Shown here: positions 15,638-24,139 of the stretch, in pieces | Layout: each line of letters begins with the position of its first letter | Position numbering within the stretch: the first letter of the stretch is position 1 | Assembly (NCBI GenBank): GCA_017448975.1 | Contig: JAFSKN010000036.1 | Span: 44,140-108,139 of the forward strand | Length of the DNA stretch: 64,000 nt | Source: Clostridia bacterium | GTDB lineage: Bacteria > Bacillota > Clostridia > Christensenellales > Aristaeellaceae | Direction of reading: 5' to 3' | Program-made: the position numbers and the translations under genes | The notes under the pieces: generated by a model | The model's input: only the letters and a program-made list of their open reading frames with translations | Databases searched by the model: none | Told to the model about the DNA's origin: nothing

Positions 15638-15685
15638 CAAAAAAGAAATCCCGCAAGCCCTTGATACATAAGGGTTTGCGGGATT
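15638..15685 (-). terminator. Terminator of the tRNA-Ser operon
   Basis: Hairpin with arms AATCCCGCAA / TTGCGGGATT and inner CCCTT/AAGGG, followed on the - strand by TTTCTTTTTT. It begins directly after the CCA end of tRNA-Ser(GCU). Confidence 0.92.
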
Positions 15686-15686
15686 C

Positions 15687-15778
15687 TGGCGGAGAAGGAG
15701 AGATTTGAACTCTCGCTACGATTCACTCGTACTACTCCCTTAGCAGGGGAGCCCCTTCGGCCACTTGGGTACTTCTCC
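15687..15778 (-). tRNA. tRNA-Ser (anticodon GCU)
   Basis: 92 bases with encoded CCA. Acceptor GGAGAAG pairs with CTTCTCC, the anticodon arm CTCCC-CTGCTAA-GGGAG displays GCU (codons AGC/AGU), and the long variable arm and GTTCAAATC T-arm are typical of serine tRNA. Confidence 0.97.
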
Positions 15779-15802
15779 ATATGGCACGGTATAGGCACAA
15801 AA

Positions 15803-15891
15803 TGGCGGAGAGAGAGGGATTCGAACCCCCGGTGCCTTTCAGCATCACTGGTTTTCAAGACCAGCGCCATCAACCACTCGGCCATCCCTCC
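15803..15891 (-). tRNA. tRNA-Ser (anticodon UGA)
   Basis: 89 bases with encoded CCA. Anticodon arm CTGGT-CTTGAAA-ACCAG displays UGA (codons UCN, mainly UCA). Long variable arm and GGTTCGAATCC T-arm are present. It lies 24 bases upstream of tRNA-Ser(GCU) in the same transcript. Confidence 0.97.
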
Positions 15892-15929
15892 GCGTGCTGC
15901 GGCCGACAGCCTCACCGAAGTGCTTATCA

Positions 15930-15958
15930 ACTATATCACCATTAGAACTGATTGTCAA
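15930..15958 (-). promoter_or_regulatory. Sigma-A promoter of the tRNA-Ser operon
   Basis: TTGACA, a 17-base spacer and TATAGT on the - strand, ending 39 bases before the first tRNA: close to consensus. The rest of the 294-base gap before the next gene holds only its own likely promoter (TTGTGC near 16,072 with TATTAT about 16 bases on). Confidence 0.88.
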
Positions 15959-16185
15959 TCCCCTTTTTAAAATATTGCCGAACGGCAGCATGAAAGTTAA
16001 TTCCAGTAAATTCCAGCAGTATGAAAGCCAGGGCCGGTCCGGGGTTTCTCTCCACCCAAAACTGAATTTCTTGTGCAAAAATTGTTTTTATGTTATTATT
16101 TTCATGTGCTGTAAAAGCGCCATACCGCGGAGAAATGGGCAGTTTTCCCTTTGCTCAGGACCCCGCGCAGATTTTTTATTCGGTG

Positions 16186-17586
16186 ATGAAAATGGAAGAC
16201 AAAAACATTCTGATGGCCCGCAGGATCGCCGCCGAGGTTCACAATGCGGGCGGCCACACGTATTACGTGGGCGGCTTTGTTCGCGATCTGATCCTGGGGC
16301 TGGAAAACAAGGACATCGATATCGAAGTTCACGGGATTCCCGTGGCGGCGCTGGAAGCCATTCTGGACGGTTTGGGCGAACGCCTTACCATGGGCGCCAG
16401 CTTCGGCGTAATGGGGCTGCGCCATTATGAGCTGGATATTGCCATGCCGCGTTCGGAGGTGGCTACCGGCCGGGGACACAAAGATTTCGCGGTCTTCGTC
16501 GATCCCTTTTTGGGAGCGGAAAAAGCGGCCCGCCGCCGGGATTTTACCATGAACGCCCTGATGCAGGACGTATTGACCGGGGAAGTGCTGGACTTTTTCG
16601 GCGGCCGGGAGGACATGGCCCGCGGGCGCATCCGGCACGTGGACGATCAAACCTTCGCGGAAGACCCGCTGCGGGTGTTCCGGGCGGCGCAGTTTGCCGC
16701 CCGTTTCGGTTTCACCGTGGCAGAGGAAACAACGGCGTTTTCCGCCGGGATGGACGTGGCCGCGCTGGCGGGCGAGCGCGTCATGGGCGAACTGGAAAAG
16801 GCGCTGCTGAAAGCGCAGAAGCCCTCCGTGTTTTTTGAAGAACTGCGAAAAATGAACCAGCTTGGCTGCTGGTTTCCGGAACTGGAAGCGCTTTCGGGCA
16901 TCCCCCAAAGCCCCGTTCATCACCCGGAAGGCGACGTATGGAACCATACCATGCAGGTGCTGGACGAAGCGGCGGCGCTGCGAAGCTCGGCTTCGGAACC
17001 TCTGTGGTTCATGCTGGCGGCCCTGTGCCACGATTTCGGAAAAGCTTCCGCCACGGAGGAAAAAAACGGCGCGCTGCACGCTTATGGCCATGAAGTATCC
17101 GGGCTCCCGCTGGCCGAACGGTTTTTAGGGCGGATCACCAGCGAAGTGAAGCTGACCAAATACGTGCTGAATATGACAGAGCTGCACATGCAGCCAAACA
17201 AAAAAGCCCGGGAAGCCTCCCACGTGAAGTCCTTTATGGCGATGTTCGACCGCTCCGTCTGCCCGGAAGACCTGCTCCTGCTGGCAAAGGCCGATCATAT
17301 GGGCCGCCTGGGCCCCGGGATGCGGCGGGAAGCGACGGCTGAAGAATACGCGGAAATGGGAGGCAGGCTGCGGGAAATGCTGACGCTGTATAAAGAAAGA
17401 ATGAACCAGCCGTATGTGATGGGCCGGGATCTGATCGAGGCCGGGGTGAAACCGAGCCCGCTTTTCGCCGACGCGCTGGCCTATGCCCACAAGCTCCGCC
17501 TGGCGGGGATCCCCAAAGAGGAACAGCTTTTGCAGACCCTGGGGTATCTGCGCAAAGCACAGCAAAAAAGCGGCGATAAAGAATGA
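16186..17586 (+). CDS. cca: CCA tRNA nucleotidyltransferase / HD domain protein
   Basis: 466 residues. It adds or repairs the CCA end of tRNAs. The nucleotidyltransferase head shows GGFVRDLILG (about residues 25-34) and the metal-binding pair in DIDIEVHG, followed by RRDFTMNALM and the RNA-binding region with EDPLRVFRAAQFAARF. The C-terminal part has a conserved HD phosphohydrolase domain (HHPEGDVWNHTMQVLDEA, LCHDFGKA, HEVSG), as in long CCA enzymes that also act as 2',3'-cyclic phosphodiesterases. The start is uncertain: no strong ribosome site is visible; ATG 16186 fits the family N terminus, while an in-frame ATG at 16090 would add 32 unlikely residues. The RNase Z gene follows 12 bases later. 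Confidence 0.92.
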   Translation: MKMEDKNILMARRIAAEVHNAGGHTYYVGGFVRDLILGLENKDIDIEVHGIPVAALEAILDGLGERLTMGASFGVMGLRHYELDIAMPRSEVATGRGHKDFAVFVDPFLGAEKAARRRDFTMNALMQDVLTGEVLDFFGGREDMARGRIRHVDDQTFAEDPLRVFRAAQFAARFGFTVAEETTAFSAGMDVAALAGERVMGELEKALLKAQKPSVFFEELRKMNQLGCWFPELEALSGIPQSPVHHPEGDVWNHTMQVLDEAAALRSSASEPLWFMLAALCHDFGKASATEEKNGALHAYGHEVSGLPLAERFLGRITSEVKLTKYVLNMTELHMQPNKKAREASHVKSFMAMFDRSVCPEDLLLLAKADHMGRLGPGMRREATAEEYAEMGGRLREMLTLYKERMNQPYVMGRDLIEAGVKPSPLFADALAYAHKLRLAGIPKEEQLLQTLGYLRKAQQKSGDKE

Positions 17587-17598
17587 GGTGACGCATCC

Positions 17599-18531
17599 AT
17601 GATCGATATTACCCTGCTTGGCACATCGGCGCTCGTTCCGCTGCCCGATCGGGCGCTGACCGCGGTCGCGTTGACCTGCGCCGGGCATTCCATCCTGTTT
17701 GACTGCGGCGAGGGCACCCAGGCCGCGGCGAGAAAAGCGGGCGTCAGCCTGATGAAAGCGGACCTGATCGCCCTGACGCACTACCACGGCGACCATATTT
17801 TCGGCATGCCGGGCCTGCTGCAGACCATGTGCTGCCTGGGCCGCACGGAAACGCTGTACATCACCGGCCCCGCTGGACTGAAGGAAGAGCTTTCGCCCAT
17901 TTTGAAGCTGGCGGGCTGGACATCCTACGAAATCGTGCTGCTTCCGTTCCCGGTGGATGGCCTGCGGCTGGAAACGCTGGCAAAGGGCTGGCCGCCGGAA
18001 GCCAAGCTCACCGCCTTTTCGACGGAACACCGGGTGCCCAGCCAGGGGTACTGCTTCACGCTGGATCGGGCGGGGAAATTCATGCCGGAGAAAGCAAAGG
18101 CGCTGGGCGTGCCCACGAACCAATGGGGACTGCTCCAGAAGGGCCAGAGCGTGCAGGTGGGCGAAGCCGTCATTCGTCCGGACCAGGTATTGGGAGAACC
18201 GCGCAAAGGCCTCAAATTCGTGTTTACCGGCGACACAGCGGCGTGCCCCGCATTGACATGCGCGGCGGCGGATGCCGATCTGCTGATCAGCGAAGCGACC
18301 TACGGCGAAAACGAGCAGGGAGCGCTGGCCGTCGATCACGGGCATATGAACTTTGCCCAGGCGGCGGAGACGGCGGCAAAGGCCAATGTTAAGGAGCTTT
18401 GGCTCGCCCATTATTCTCAGATGATCGAAGACCCGCAGGAATATTTGCCCAACGCCACGGCAATCTTTTCAAATGCGATATGCGGTCAGGATGGCATGGG
18501 GACGACCCTGCAGTTTGAAAAAGACCGGTGA
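17599..18531 (+). CDS. rnz: Ribonuclease Z
   Basis: 310 residues, the usual short RNase Z length. Metallo-beta-lactamase fold with LTHYHGDHIFGMPGL (motif II, HxHxDH near residues 60-66), FSTEHRVPSQGY, FTGDT (motif IV Asp) and LWLAHYS (motif V His). The enzyme cuts tRNA precursors 3' of the discriminator base when CCA is not encoded. It directly follows cca, 12 bases away, with GAGGTGACG as ribosome site, so both tRNA 3'-end enzymes share a transcript. A frame-shifted relative is not visible; the gene appears intact. Confidence 0.93.
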   Translation: MIDITLLGTSALVPLPDRALTAVALTCAGHSILFDCGEGTQAAARKAGVSLMKADLIALTHYHGDHIFGMPGLLQTMCCLGRTETLYITGPAGLKEELSPILKLAGWTSYEIVLLPFPVDGLRLETLAKGWPPEAKLTAFSTEHRVPSQGYCFTLDRAGKFMPEKAKALGVPTNQWGLLQKGQSVQVGEAVIRPDQVLGEPRKGLKFVFTGDTAACPALTCAAADADLLISEATYGENEQGALAVDHGHMNFAQAAETAAKANVKELWLAHYSQMIEDPQEYLPNATAIFSNAICGQDGMGTTLQFEKDR

Positions 18532-18623
18532 AACGCCGTCGGGAAGCGGGGCAGCGGGATAAAACCTGAAAAGCGCATCGAAAATGAGGAATATCACATT
18601 ATAACGCAAAGGAGAATAAGGCC

Positions 18624-19751
18624 ATGAGCGAAACGCAAACCAATCGTAATCTATCGGCCATCCGCGGCAGCCTGGTGGGCGGCGCCGTGGGCGACGCGCT
18701 GGGCTATCCTGTGGAATTCATGGACTGGGCAAGAATACAGAAGGCGCACGGCCCGCAGGGGATTCAAAAATACGAATTGGATTTTGAAGAAGGATCGGCC
18801 GTTATTTCCGATGATACCCAAATGACCCTGTTCACAGCCAACGGGCTGCTGACGGGCGATACCTGCAACGCGCTGCAGGGCGTGAATTATTCCCCGGTCA
18901 GTTCAATTTATGACGCGTACCGGGATTGGTATTTCTGCCAGCAGAGCATGCATCTGCCGCCCAAGAACCGCTCCTGGCTTTCGGTCATTCCGGAAATGCA
19001 CAAGCGGCGCGCGCCCGGAAATACCTGCCTGTCCGCCCTGCGCATGGGCCGGCCGGGAGATTTGGATGAACCCGTCAATTTCAACAAGGGCTGCGGCGGG
19101 ATCATGCGGGTAGCCCCCATCGCCCTCTGGGATCAGGGGAAACGCCCCATTGAAGAAATCGATTTGCTGGGCGCGAAAGCCGCCGCCCTGACCCACGGCC
19201 ATCCCCTGGGCTACATGCCCGCCGCCGCGCTGGTGCATTTGGTTTCCCGGGCCGCCTTTAGCGACCGCGGCGGCACGGACGGCCTGTATGCCGTTGCGAC
19301 GGATTGCCGGGAAACCATGGGGCGGCTGTTTTCGGATAACGGCTTTCTGCCCGAATTGCTTCGCATCATGGATCAGGCTGTGGCGTTTTCCCGCAACGAT
19401 AGGCCGGACGTGGAAAATATCCATGCCATCGGCGGCGGCTGGACGGGGGAGGAAGCCTTGGGCATCGCCCTTTATTGCAGCCTGAAATACCAGAACGATT
19501 TTTCCGGGGCCATGGCCGCCTCCGTCAATCACAGCGGCGACAGCGATTCCACCGGCGCCGTTACCGGCAATATCTTAGGCGCGTGGCTGGGCTATGAGGC
19601 GATTGAGGAAAAATGGCTGAAGGATCTGGAGCTCAGGCGCGTCCTGCTGGAAATGGCGGACGATCTGTATACCGGGTGCCCCAAAACCGCCGAAGCGATC
19701 AACAGGAATGAAACGTGGTTCAATCGGTACGGCGCATCCTGCAAAAAATAA
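18624..19751 (+). CDS. ADP-ribosylglycohydrolase family protein
   Basis: 375 residues. DraG-type fold: GGAVGDALGYPVEF near residues 18-31, the metal-binding SDDTQM (about 61-66) and the C-terminal NHSGDSDSTGAVTGNI hold the Asp residues that bind two Mg ions in this family. Members remove ADP-ribose from arginine or other acceptors on proteins or nucleic acids. The gene stands alone behind AAAGGAGAATAAGGCC, with a terminator after it, so its target cannot be told from context. Confidence 0.88.
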   Translation: MSETQTNRNLSAIRGSLVGGAVGDALGYPVEFMDWARIQKAHGPQGIQKYELDFEEGSAVISDDTQMTLFTANGLLTGDTCNALQGVNYSPVSSIYDAYRDWYFCQQSMHLPPKNRSWLSVIPEMHKRRAPGNTCLSALRMGRPGDLDEPVNFNKGCGGIMRVAPIALWDQGKRPIEEIDLLGAKAAALTHGHPLGYMPAAALVHLVSRAAFSDRGGTDGLYAVATDCRETMGRLFSDNGFLPELLRIMDQAVAFSRNDRPDVENIHAIGGGWTGEEALGIALYCSLKYQNDFSGAMAASVNHSGDSDSTGAVTGNILGAWLGYEAIEEKWLKDLELRRVLLEMADDLYTGCPKTAEAINRNETWFNRYGASCKK

Positions 19752-19797
19752 GCTGCTTTGCCGGTTTTCCTCCAAAACCGCGCTTCACAATTTAAAG

Positions 19798-19826
19798 CCT
19801 GCCCGCAAACGAACGGGCGGGTTTTT
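19798..19826 (+). terminator. Rho-independent terminator
   Basis: CCTGCCCG / CGGGCGGG hairpin (one G-T pair) with an eight-base loop, followed by TTTTT. It separates the ADP-ribosylglycohydrolase gene from the germination operon. Confidence 0.88.
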
Positions 19827-19892
19827 CGTATGCCGCATAAAACCCGGTTGCTTTCCGCATACTGTGAAAAAACGCGGAAAGGAAAAACGGGG

Positions 19893-21431
19893 ATGGAAGA
19901 AAACGCCTGGGAACCTCTGAAGGACGGCGTGATGACGGATCACTACGCGCGGAATGTGCAATTGATCCGGCAGGCCGCCCACGCGGAGGAAAGCGAGGAC
20001 GTGATTCTGCGTCCCTTTGAGGCCCTGGGACAAAAGGCGGCGCTTCTGTATGTGGACGGGCTGACCGACGGTGAAACCCTCCAGCGTTTCCTGATGGACC
20101 CGCTGCTGAAAGCCGTCCCGCCCACGGACGGCACGCCCCTGGATACGTATTTGACCCGGCACGTTCTTCCGCTTGCGTCCGTAGCGCCCACGGCCCAGCT
20201 GTCCACGGTGCTCAACCGGGTGTTCAGCGGGGACGCCGCCCTGATCGTGGATACCATGCCCGGGGCGCTCATCGCCGACGCCAAAGGCTTTGTGAAGCGC
20301 GGCGTCAGCGAACCGGTGAACGAATCGGTGGTGGCGGGACCCCACGAGGGATTCACGGAATCGCTGCGGGACAATACGGTGCTGCTGCGAAGGCTGCTGC
20401 GCACCCCCGCCCTGATCAGCGAGCAAATGACCGTGGGAAACAAGGTGCCCGTGCGGCTGTGCATGCTGTATTTAGACGGTATTGCCCGCCGGGAAAACAT
20501 AGAAGAAGCGCGCCGGCGGATCGCGGGCTGCAACGTGGATTACGTGGCCAGCCTGGGCATGCTGGAGCAATTGATCGAAGACAGCCCCTTCGCCCTGCTG
20601 CCCCAGGCTGTGGCGACGGAACGGCCCGACCGGGCGGTGAGCTTCCTCAACGAAGGGCAGATCGTGCTGCTGATGGAAAACGCGCCCCAGGCCCTGGCCC
20701 TGCCCGCCGGTTTCCTGCATTTTTTCCACGCGCCGGACGATTCCGCCCTGCGCTGGCAGTACGGCGCTTTCCTGCGGCTGCTGCGGCTGATCGGCATGGG
20801 CATTTCCGTTTTGCTGCCCGCCATTTTCATCGCGCTTACGGTATATCATCCGGAGGGCATGAGCCTGTCCCTGCTGACCTCGGTGATCGAAAGCCAGGCC
20901 AAGGTGCCCCTATCTCTGTTTTCCTCTTTGCTGATCATGCTGCTGGTATTCAGCCTGATCAACGAAGCGGGCATCCGGGTGCCGGGAGCCATGGGGGCCA
21001 GCCTGTCCATTGTTGGCGGTCTGATTTTAGGGCAGGCGGTGGTGGAGGCGGAACTGATCAGCCCCCTGGTGCTGATCGTGGTGGCTTTAAGCGGCTTAGG
21101 CAGCTATGCCGCGCCCTCCTTTTCCCTGACGCTGTCCATCCGTATCATACAGCTCGCCCTGGCCGTCGGCGCGGGCGCAGGAGGTTATTTGGGCATGACG
21201 CTGGTGCTGTTCTGTTTGCTTTTGCGCGCTTTCCGCCTGACCAGTTTGGGCCAGCCTTATTTTGCGCCCTTCGCACCCAAGCGTCCCGCCAATCCGGACG
21301 GCGCTGTGCGCATGCCCGTTTGGCGGCAGCGGCTGCGGGGAGCCATGGCCGATCCTTTTCATATGAATAAAGTTTCCGGCCCCATGCGCGCCTGGGATCA
21401 ACCCAAGGAGAACGGCCATGGGACGAACTGA
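19893..21431 (+). CDS. Spore germination protein, GerA family
   Basis: 512 residues; the A subunit of a germinant receptor in the inner spore membrane. A soluble N-terminal domain (to about residue 290: KAALLYVDGLTDGETLQRFL, IVDTMPGALIADAKGFVKRG, EPVNESVVAGPHEGFTESLR, FLNEGQIVLLMENAPQAL) matches GerA family consensus, followed by about five membrane segments (about 300-440) with PLSLFSSLLIMLLVFSLINE and EAGIRVPGAMGASLSIVGGL. ATG 19893 follows GGAAAAACGGGG; the longer frame upstream is not used because it runs back through the terminator. The next gene overlaps by 14 bases. Confidence 0.93.
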   Translation: MEENAWEPLKDGVMTDHYARNVQLIRQAAHAEESEDVILRPFEALGQKAALLYVDGLTDGETLQRFLMDPLLKAVPPTDGTPLDTYLTRHVLPLASVAPTAQLSTVLNRVFSGDAALIVDTMPGALIADAKGFVKRGVSEPVNESVVAGPHEGFTESLRDNTVLLRRLLRTPALISEQMTVGNKVPVRLCMLYLDGIARRENIEEARRRIAGCNVDYVASLGMLEQLIEDSPFALLPQAVATERPDRAVSFLNEGQIVLLMENAPQALALPAGFLHFFHAPDDSALRWQYGAFLRLLRLIGMGISVLLPAIFIALTVYHPEGMSLSLLTSVIESQAKVPLSLFSSLLIMLLVFSLINEAGIRVPGAMGASLSIVGGLILGQAVVEAELISPLVLIVVALSGLGSYAAPSFSLTLSIRIIQLALAVGAGAGGYLGMTLVLFCLLLRAFRLTSLGQPYFAPFAPKRPANPDGAVRMPVWRQRLRGAMADPFHMNKVSGPMRAWDQPKENGHGTN

Positions 21432-22542
21432 AACCGGCGTTCACAGCCCGGAGCAGATGATTTGTCAGCGGCGGACAGCGGCCCTTCGGGATAAAAGCAG
21501 CCTCAATGCCATGAGCGTGTACGCCCAGCTTTGCATCGGGTTTTCCCTGTACCTGTACGGGCAGGTGAGCACGCCGGGGTATCTTTCCGCCCTGCTGATG
21601 ATGCCGGTCTTATTGCTGCTTTTCCTGCCGTCTTGGTTCCTTGCCCGACGGAAGCGGCCGGGACTGTCGGTGACGGCATCGGCGGCGGGGGAAAGGGGCG
21701 CAAAGCTTTTTTTCCTCTGCTTTTTCCTTGTGCATCTGCTGGACGCCCAACTGGCCTTTTTTACCCTGTGCGCCGTGGTGCGGGACGTGATGCCCGATTT
21801 CGAGCGGGCGGCTGCGGCCCTGGCTGCCGCGCTTTTCTGCGCCTTGGGCGGCGGCGAGGACGAGGGCCTGAACCGCCTTTCCCGTCCCCTCAAACGGGTG
21901 GTGGGCGCGCTGCTTTTGTACTGTGCCGTCATCGCTGTGCCTCATGGCAGCGCGGCCCATTTCTTCCCGCTGCTGGGCTTCGGCCCCGCCTCTGTCCTGC
22001 GGGGAACGCTGTGGATGAGCGGCGGGTTGGCGTCCGTTGTGTGGCCCCTGCTGAATCGGGAAGATACCGAACCGCCCCAGCGTTTTTTCTTCACGCTTCG
22101 GGCGCCTCTGCTGGCTTTAGGCTTGGGCGTTATCACCTATGCGGCGAGCGTATGGCTCATGCCGGTATACGTGATGCAAAGGCCGGAAAGCTTGGGCTGG
22201 CGCATGCTGCTTCTGGTGCATATGACCCCTTCGGTGCCCGCCTGGAGCATGGAAGTGATCGGTCTTATGCTTTTGCTGCTGGCCGCGTCCACGTACAGCA
22301 CCACCCAGGCCGCAAGGGCGCTTTCCCAATTCGGCGGAAAACAAAAAACGCCGCGATTCCTCACCGCCGTGCTGCTGTTTCTGCTGGTGCCCGCCTGTGT
22401 GATTGACCCGGATAACGTGCAGAAAATGCTTACCGCCGCCGCGCCCTTGCGGGCCGCCGGTTCTTTCATTTTGCTGGGATTGCTGTGCCTGTGCAGCCTG
22501 ATCCGCAAGAAAAAGAAAGCGGACAGGGGGGATTTAGTATGA
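21418..22542 (+). CDS. Spore germination protein, GerB (APC-type permease) family
   Basis: 374 residues with about ten hydrophobic segments and little soluble sequence, in the B position of a gerA-B-C operon. Sequence match to the GerB consensus is weak by eye (GFSLYLYGQVSTPGYLSALL near residue 40 fits an early transmembrane segment), so the assignment relies partly on gene order. GerB subunits belong to the APC superfamily and are thought to bind the germinant. It begins 14 bases inside gerA and ends in an ATGA overlap with gerC. Confidence 0.8.
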   Translation: MGRTETGVHSPEQMICQRRTAALRDKSSLNAMSVYAQLCIGFSLYLYGQVSTPGYLSALLMMPVLLLLFLPSWFLARRKRPGLSVTASAAGERGAKLFFLCFFLVHLLDAQLAFFTLCAVVRDVMPDFERAAAALAAALFCALGGGEDEGLNRLSRPLKRVVGALLLYCAVIAVPHGSAAHFFPLLGFGPASVLRGTLWMSGGLASVVWPLLNREDTEPPQRFFFTLRAPLLALGLGVITYAASVWLMPVYVMQRPESLGWRMLLLVHMTPSVPAWSMEVIGLMLLLLAASTYSTTQAARALSQFGGKQKTPRFLTAVLLFLLVPACVIDPDNVQKMLTAAAPLRAAGSFILLGLLCLCSLIRKKKKADRGDLV

Positions 22543-23672
22543 AGCGCTTGATGAGTTTTCTTCTGATTTTCTGCTGTTTCTTTTCCGGCTGCGCCGGGCG
22601 GAACGTGGAGGAAGAATTGCTGGTGATCGTGCTGGCCATTGACCGCTTGGAACAGGGAAACGTGACGGTTGCCGTAAAGGTGCCCGCCAATGCGTCCGCC
22701 CCCGGGAACGGCGCGGGCGACAGTCAAAATCAGGCGGGATATATTCAGCTGGAAGCCACCGGCCACAGCTTTACCGACGCCGTTTCCATGCTGAACGCCA
22801 CCACGCCCCGGCGGCTGAATTTCTCCCAGGTGCGGGAGGTGGTCATCGGGGACGAGGCGGCCCGGCAGCGGGATTTCACCCAACTGCTCACTCAGATCGA
22901 CGCGCTGCCCCGGTTCCGCTGCTCCGCAGCCGTGATCATCTGCCGGGGAAGCGCCCTGCAATTCGCGGAGAATCAAAAGCCCATCGTGGGCATGCGCCTG
23001 AGCCGTTACGCGGAAAACACCCTGGCGAACTACGCCGGAAAGGGCTTTACCCCGGATACCGACCTGTGCGCCGGGCGGCGGGATCTGGACGGCGGTTTCC
23101 GGGACCCCCTGTTCATCTTAGGCGGTATAAATGATTTTTCCAGCGCGGATGAACCAAATGCGGGTAATTCCCTTGCTTCCGAAGCGGGGAACTTGCCCCG
23201 GAAAAGCATCGAGGCCGTGGAAATGTTCGGGGCCGCCGCCACAGACGGCATTTCCGTGTGCGGTTATCTGACCGGCTACGAAATGGCGCTGATGCATTTG
23301 ATCGAGGGCCACGTGGAAGCGCTCGCCGTGCGCGTGGACGGCGTGCCCCTGCACGTCACCGCCTCGGGACCCGCCACCCTTTCAGTGGATGTATCGGCCT
23401 CCCCCGCTATTCTCCGCGTCGGTCTTCACTGCGAAGCCAAATATCCCCAAGGCAGCCGGGCGGACAAAACAGCCGTGCAGACGCTGCTGGAACGGGATAT
23501 CCTTGCCCTCGTCGCCCGTTTGCAGGCACTGCGGTGCGACGGCGTCGGTTTCGGGCAAATCGCCGTCCGGCGTTTTCTCACGGTGCAGGCATGGGAAGCC
23601 TTCGGCTGGCGGGATGTTTACGCCGCCGCACAGGCACAGGTATGCGTCACTGTACAGTTGAGGGGCAGTTAA
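22539..23672 (+). CDS. Spore germination lipoprotein, GerC family
   Basis: 377 residues from ATG 22539 (AGGGGGGATTTAGT upstream). A signal peptide ending in the lipobox FFSGC (Cys 18) marks a lipoprotein. GerC-family features follow: VLAIDRLEQGNVTVAVKVPA, FSQVREVVIGDEAARQRDFT with the DxL-type middle, and a C-terminal AWEAFGWRDVYAAA block. GerC completes the receptor complex on the outer face of the inner spore membrane. It is the last gene of the operon; the inverted-repeat element at 23,686 follows it. Confidence 0.88.
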   Translation: MKRLMSFLLIFCCFFSGCAGRNVEEELLVIVLAIDRLEQGNVTVAVKVPANASAPGNGAGDSQNQAGYIQLEATGHSFTDAVSMLNATTPRRLNFSQVREVVIGDEAARQRDFTQLLTQIDALPRFRCSAAVIICRGSALQFAENQKPIVGMRLSRYAENTLANYAGKGFTPDTDLCAGRRDLDGGFRDPLFILGGINDFSSADEPNAGNSLASEAGNLPRKSIEAVEMFGAAATDGISVCGYLTGYEMALMHLIEGHVEALAVRVDGVPLHVTASGPATLSVDVSASPAILRVGLHCEAKYPQGSRADKTAVQTLLERDILALVARLQALRCDGVGFGQIAVRRFLTVQAWEAFGWRDVYAAAQAQVCVTVQLRGS

Positions 23673-23685
23673 GCCGTTTTGGGCA

Positions 23686-23793
23686 GAGTTGAGAGTTGAG
23701 AGTTGAAATGATACTGAACCTGCTGCGGATGTCAACGATAAACTGGTCAGCTCTATCAATCTCAACTCTCCGCTCTCAACTCTTCACTCTTTT
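23686..23793. repeat. MITE-like inverted repeat element, copy 1
   Basis: Left end repeats GAGTTGA in tandem, right end carries the reverse complement (TCAACTCTC...CTCTCAACTCTTCACTC); the roughly 50-base middle is not conserved. It fills the gap between the convergent gerC and bofA genes. A second copy lies at 53,808-53,928. Confidence 0.75.
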
Positions 23794-23794
23794 C

Positions 23795-24043
23795 TCACAG
23801 CCTCGCGATCATCCACAAAGCTGCGTACCCCGGCAATCCCAAGGCACTGGCGGCAATCAGGTTGATGCCGTTCAGCCCGATGCCGCCCATGCTGCCGCTG
23901 ATCCAAAGAAAAGCCGCCGTCCAGAACACCCTTTGTCCCCAGCGGTATCCCCGGATTTTCGGCGAATAAAAAACGGAAATCAGCCATAAGGCGGTCAGCA
24001 GCGCCGCCGTCAGCCCCACCATGATCCAATGTGCCGCATCCAT
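23795..24043 (-). CDS. bofA: Pro-sigma-K processing inhibitor BofA family
   Basis: 82 residues from ATG 24043, with GGGAGGGATATGC upstream. Two or three hydrophobic segments; the C-terminal GIGLNGINLIAASALGLPGY followed by a hydrophobic end is the BofA signature (usual form IGxNPxNALxxGxLGxPG). BofA holds the SpoIVFB protease inactive until the forespore signal arrives, delaying sigma-K activation in the mother cell. It is usually monocistronic and here converges on the germination operon. Confidence 0.82.
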   Translation of the reverse strand: MDAAHWIMVGLTAALLTALWLISVFYSPKIRGYRWGQRVFWTAAFLWISGSMGGIGLNGINLIAASALGLPGYAALWMIARL

Positions 24044-24139
24044 GCATATCCCTCCCGTGAACGCTATGCGCGATGATTGACAATTATGCGCGGGAGGTGT
24101 AAAATATCCGGGTATTCTTTCCATGATTTGGAGGTAAGA

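Noticed and set aside
15687-15778. tRNA-Ser(GCU) 3' end as attachment site of the prophage
   Set aside because: The tRNA is followed directly by its own intact terminator, so the element does not begin at the tRNA end. No repeat of the tRNA end was seen inside the window.
19758-19892. Longer N terminus of the GerA protein
   Set aside because: That frame passes through the upstream terminator, and a good ribosome site lies before ATG 19893.
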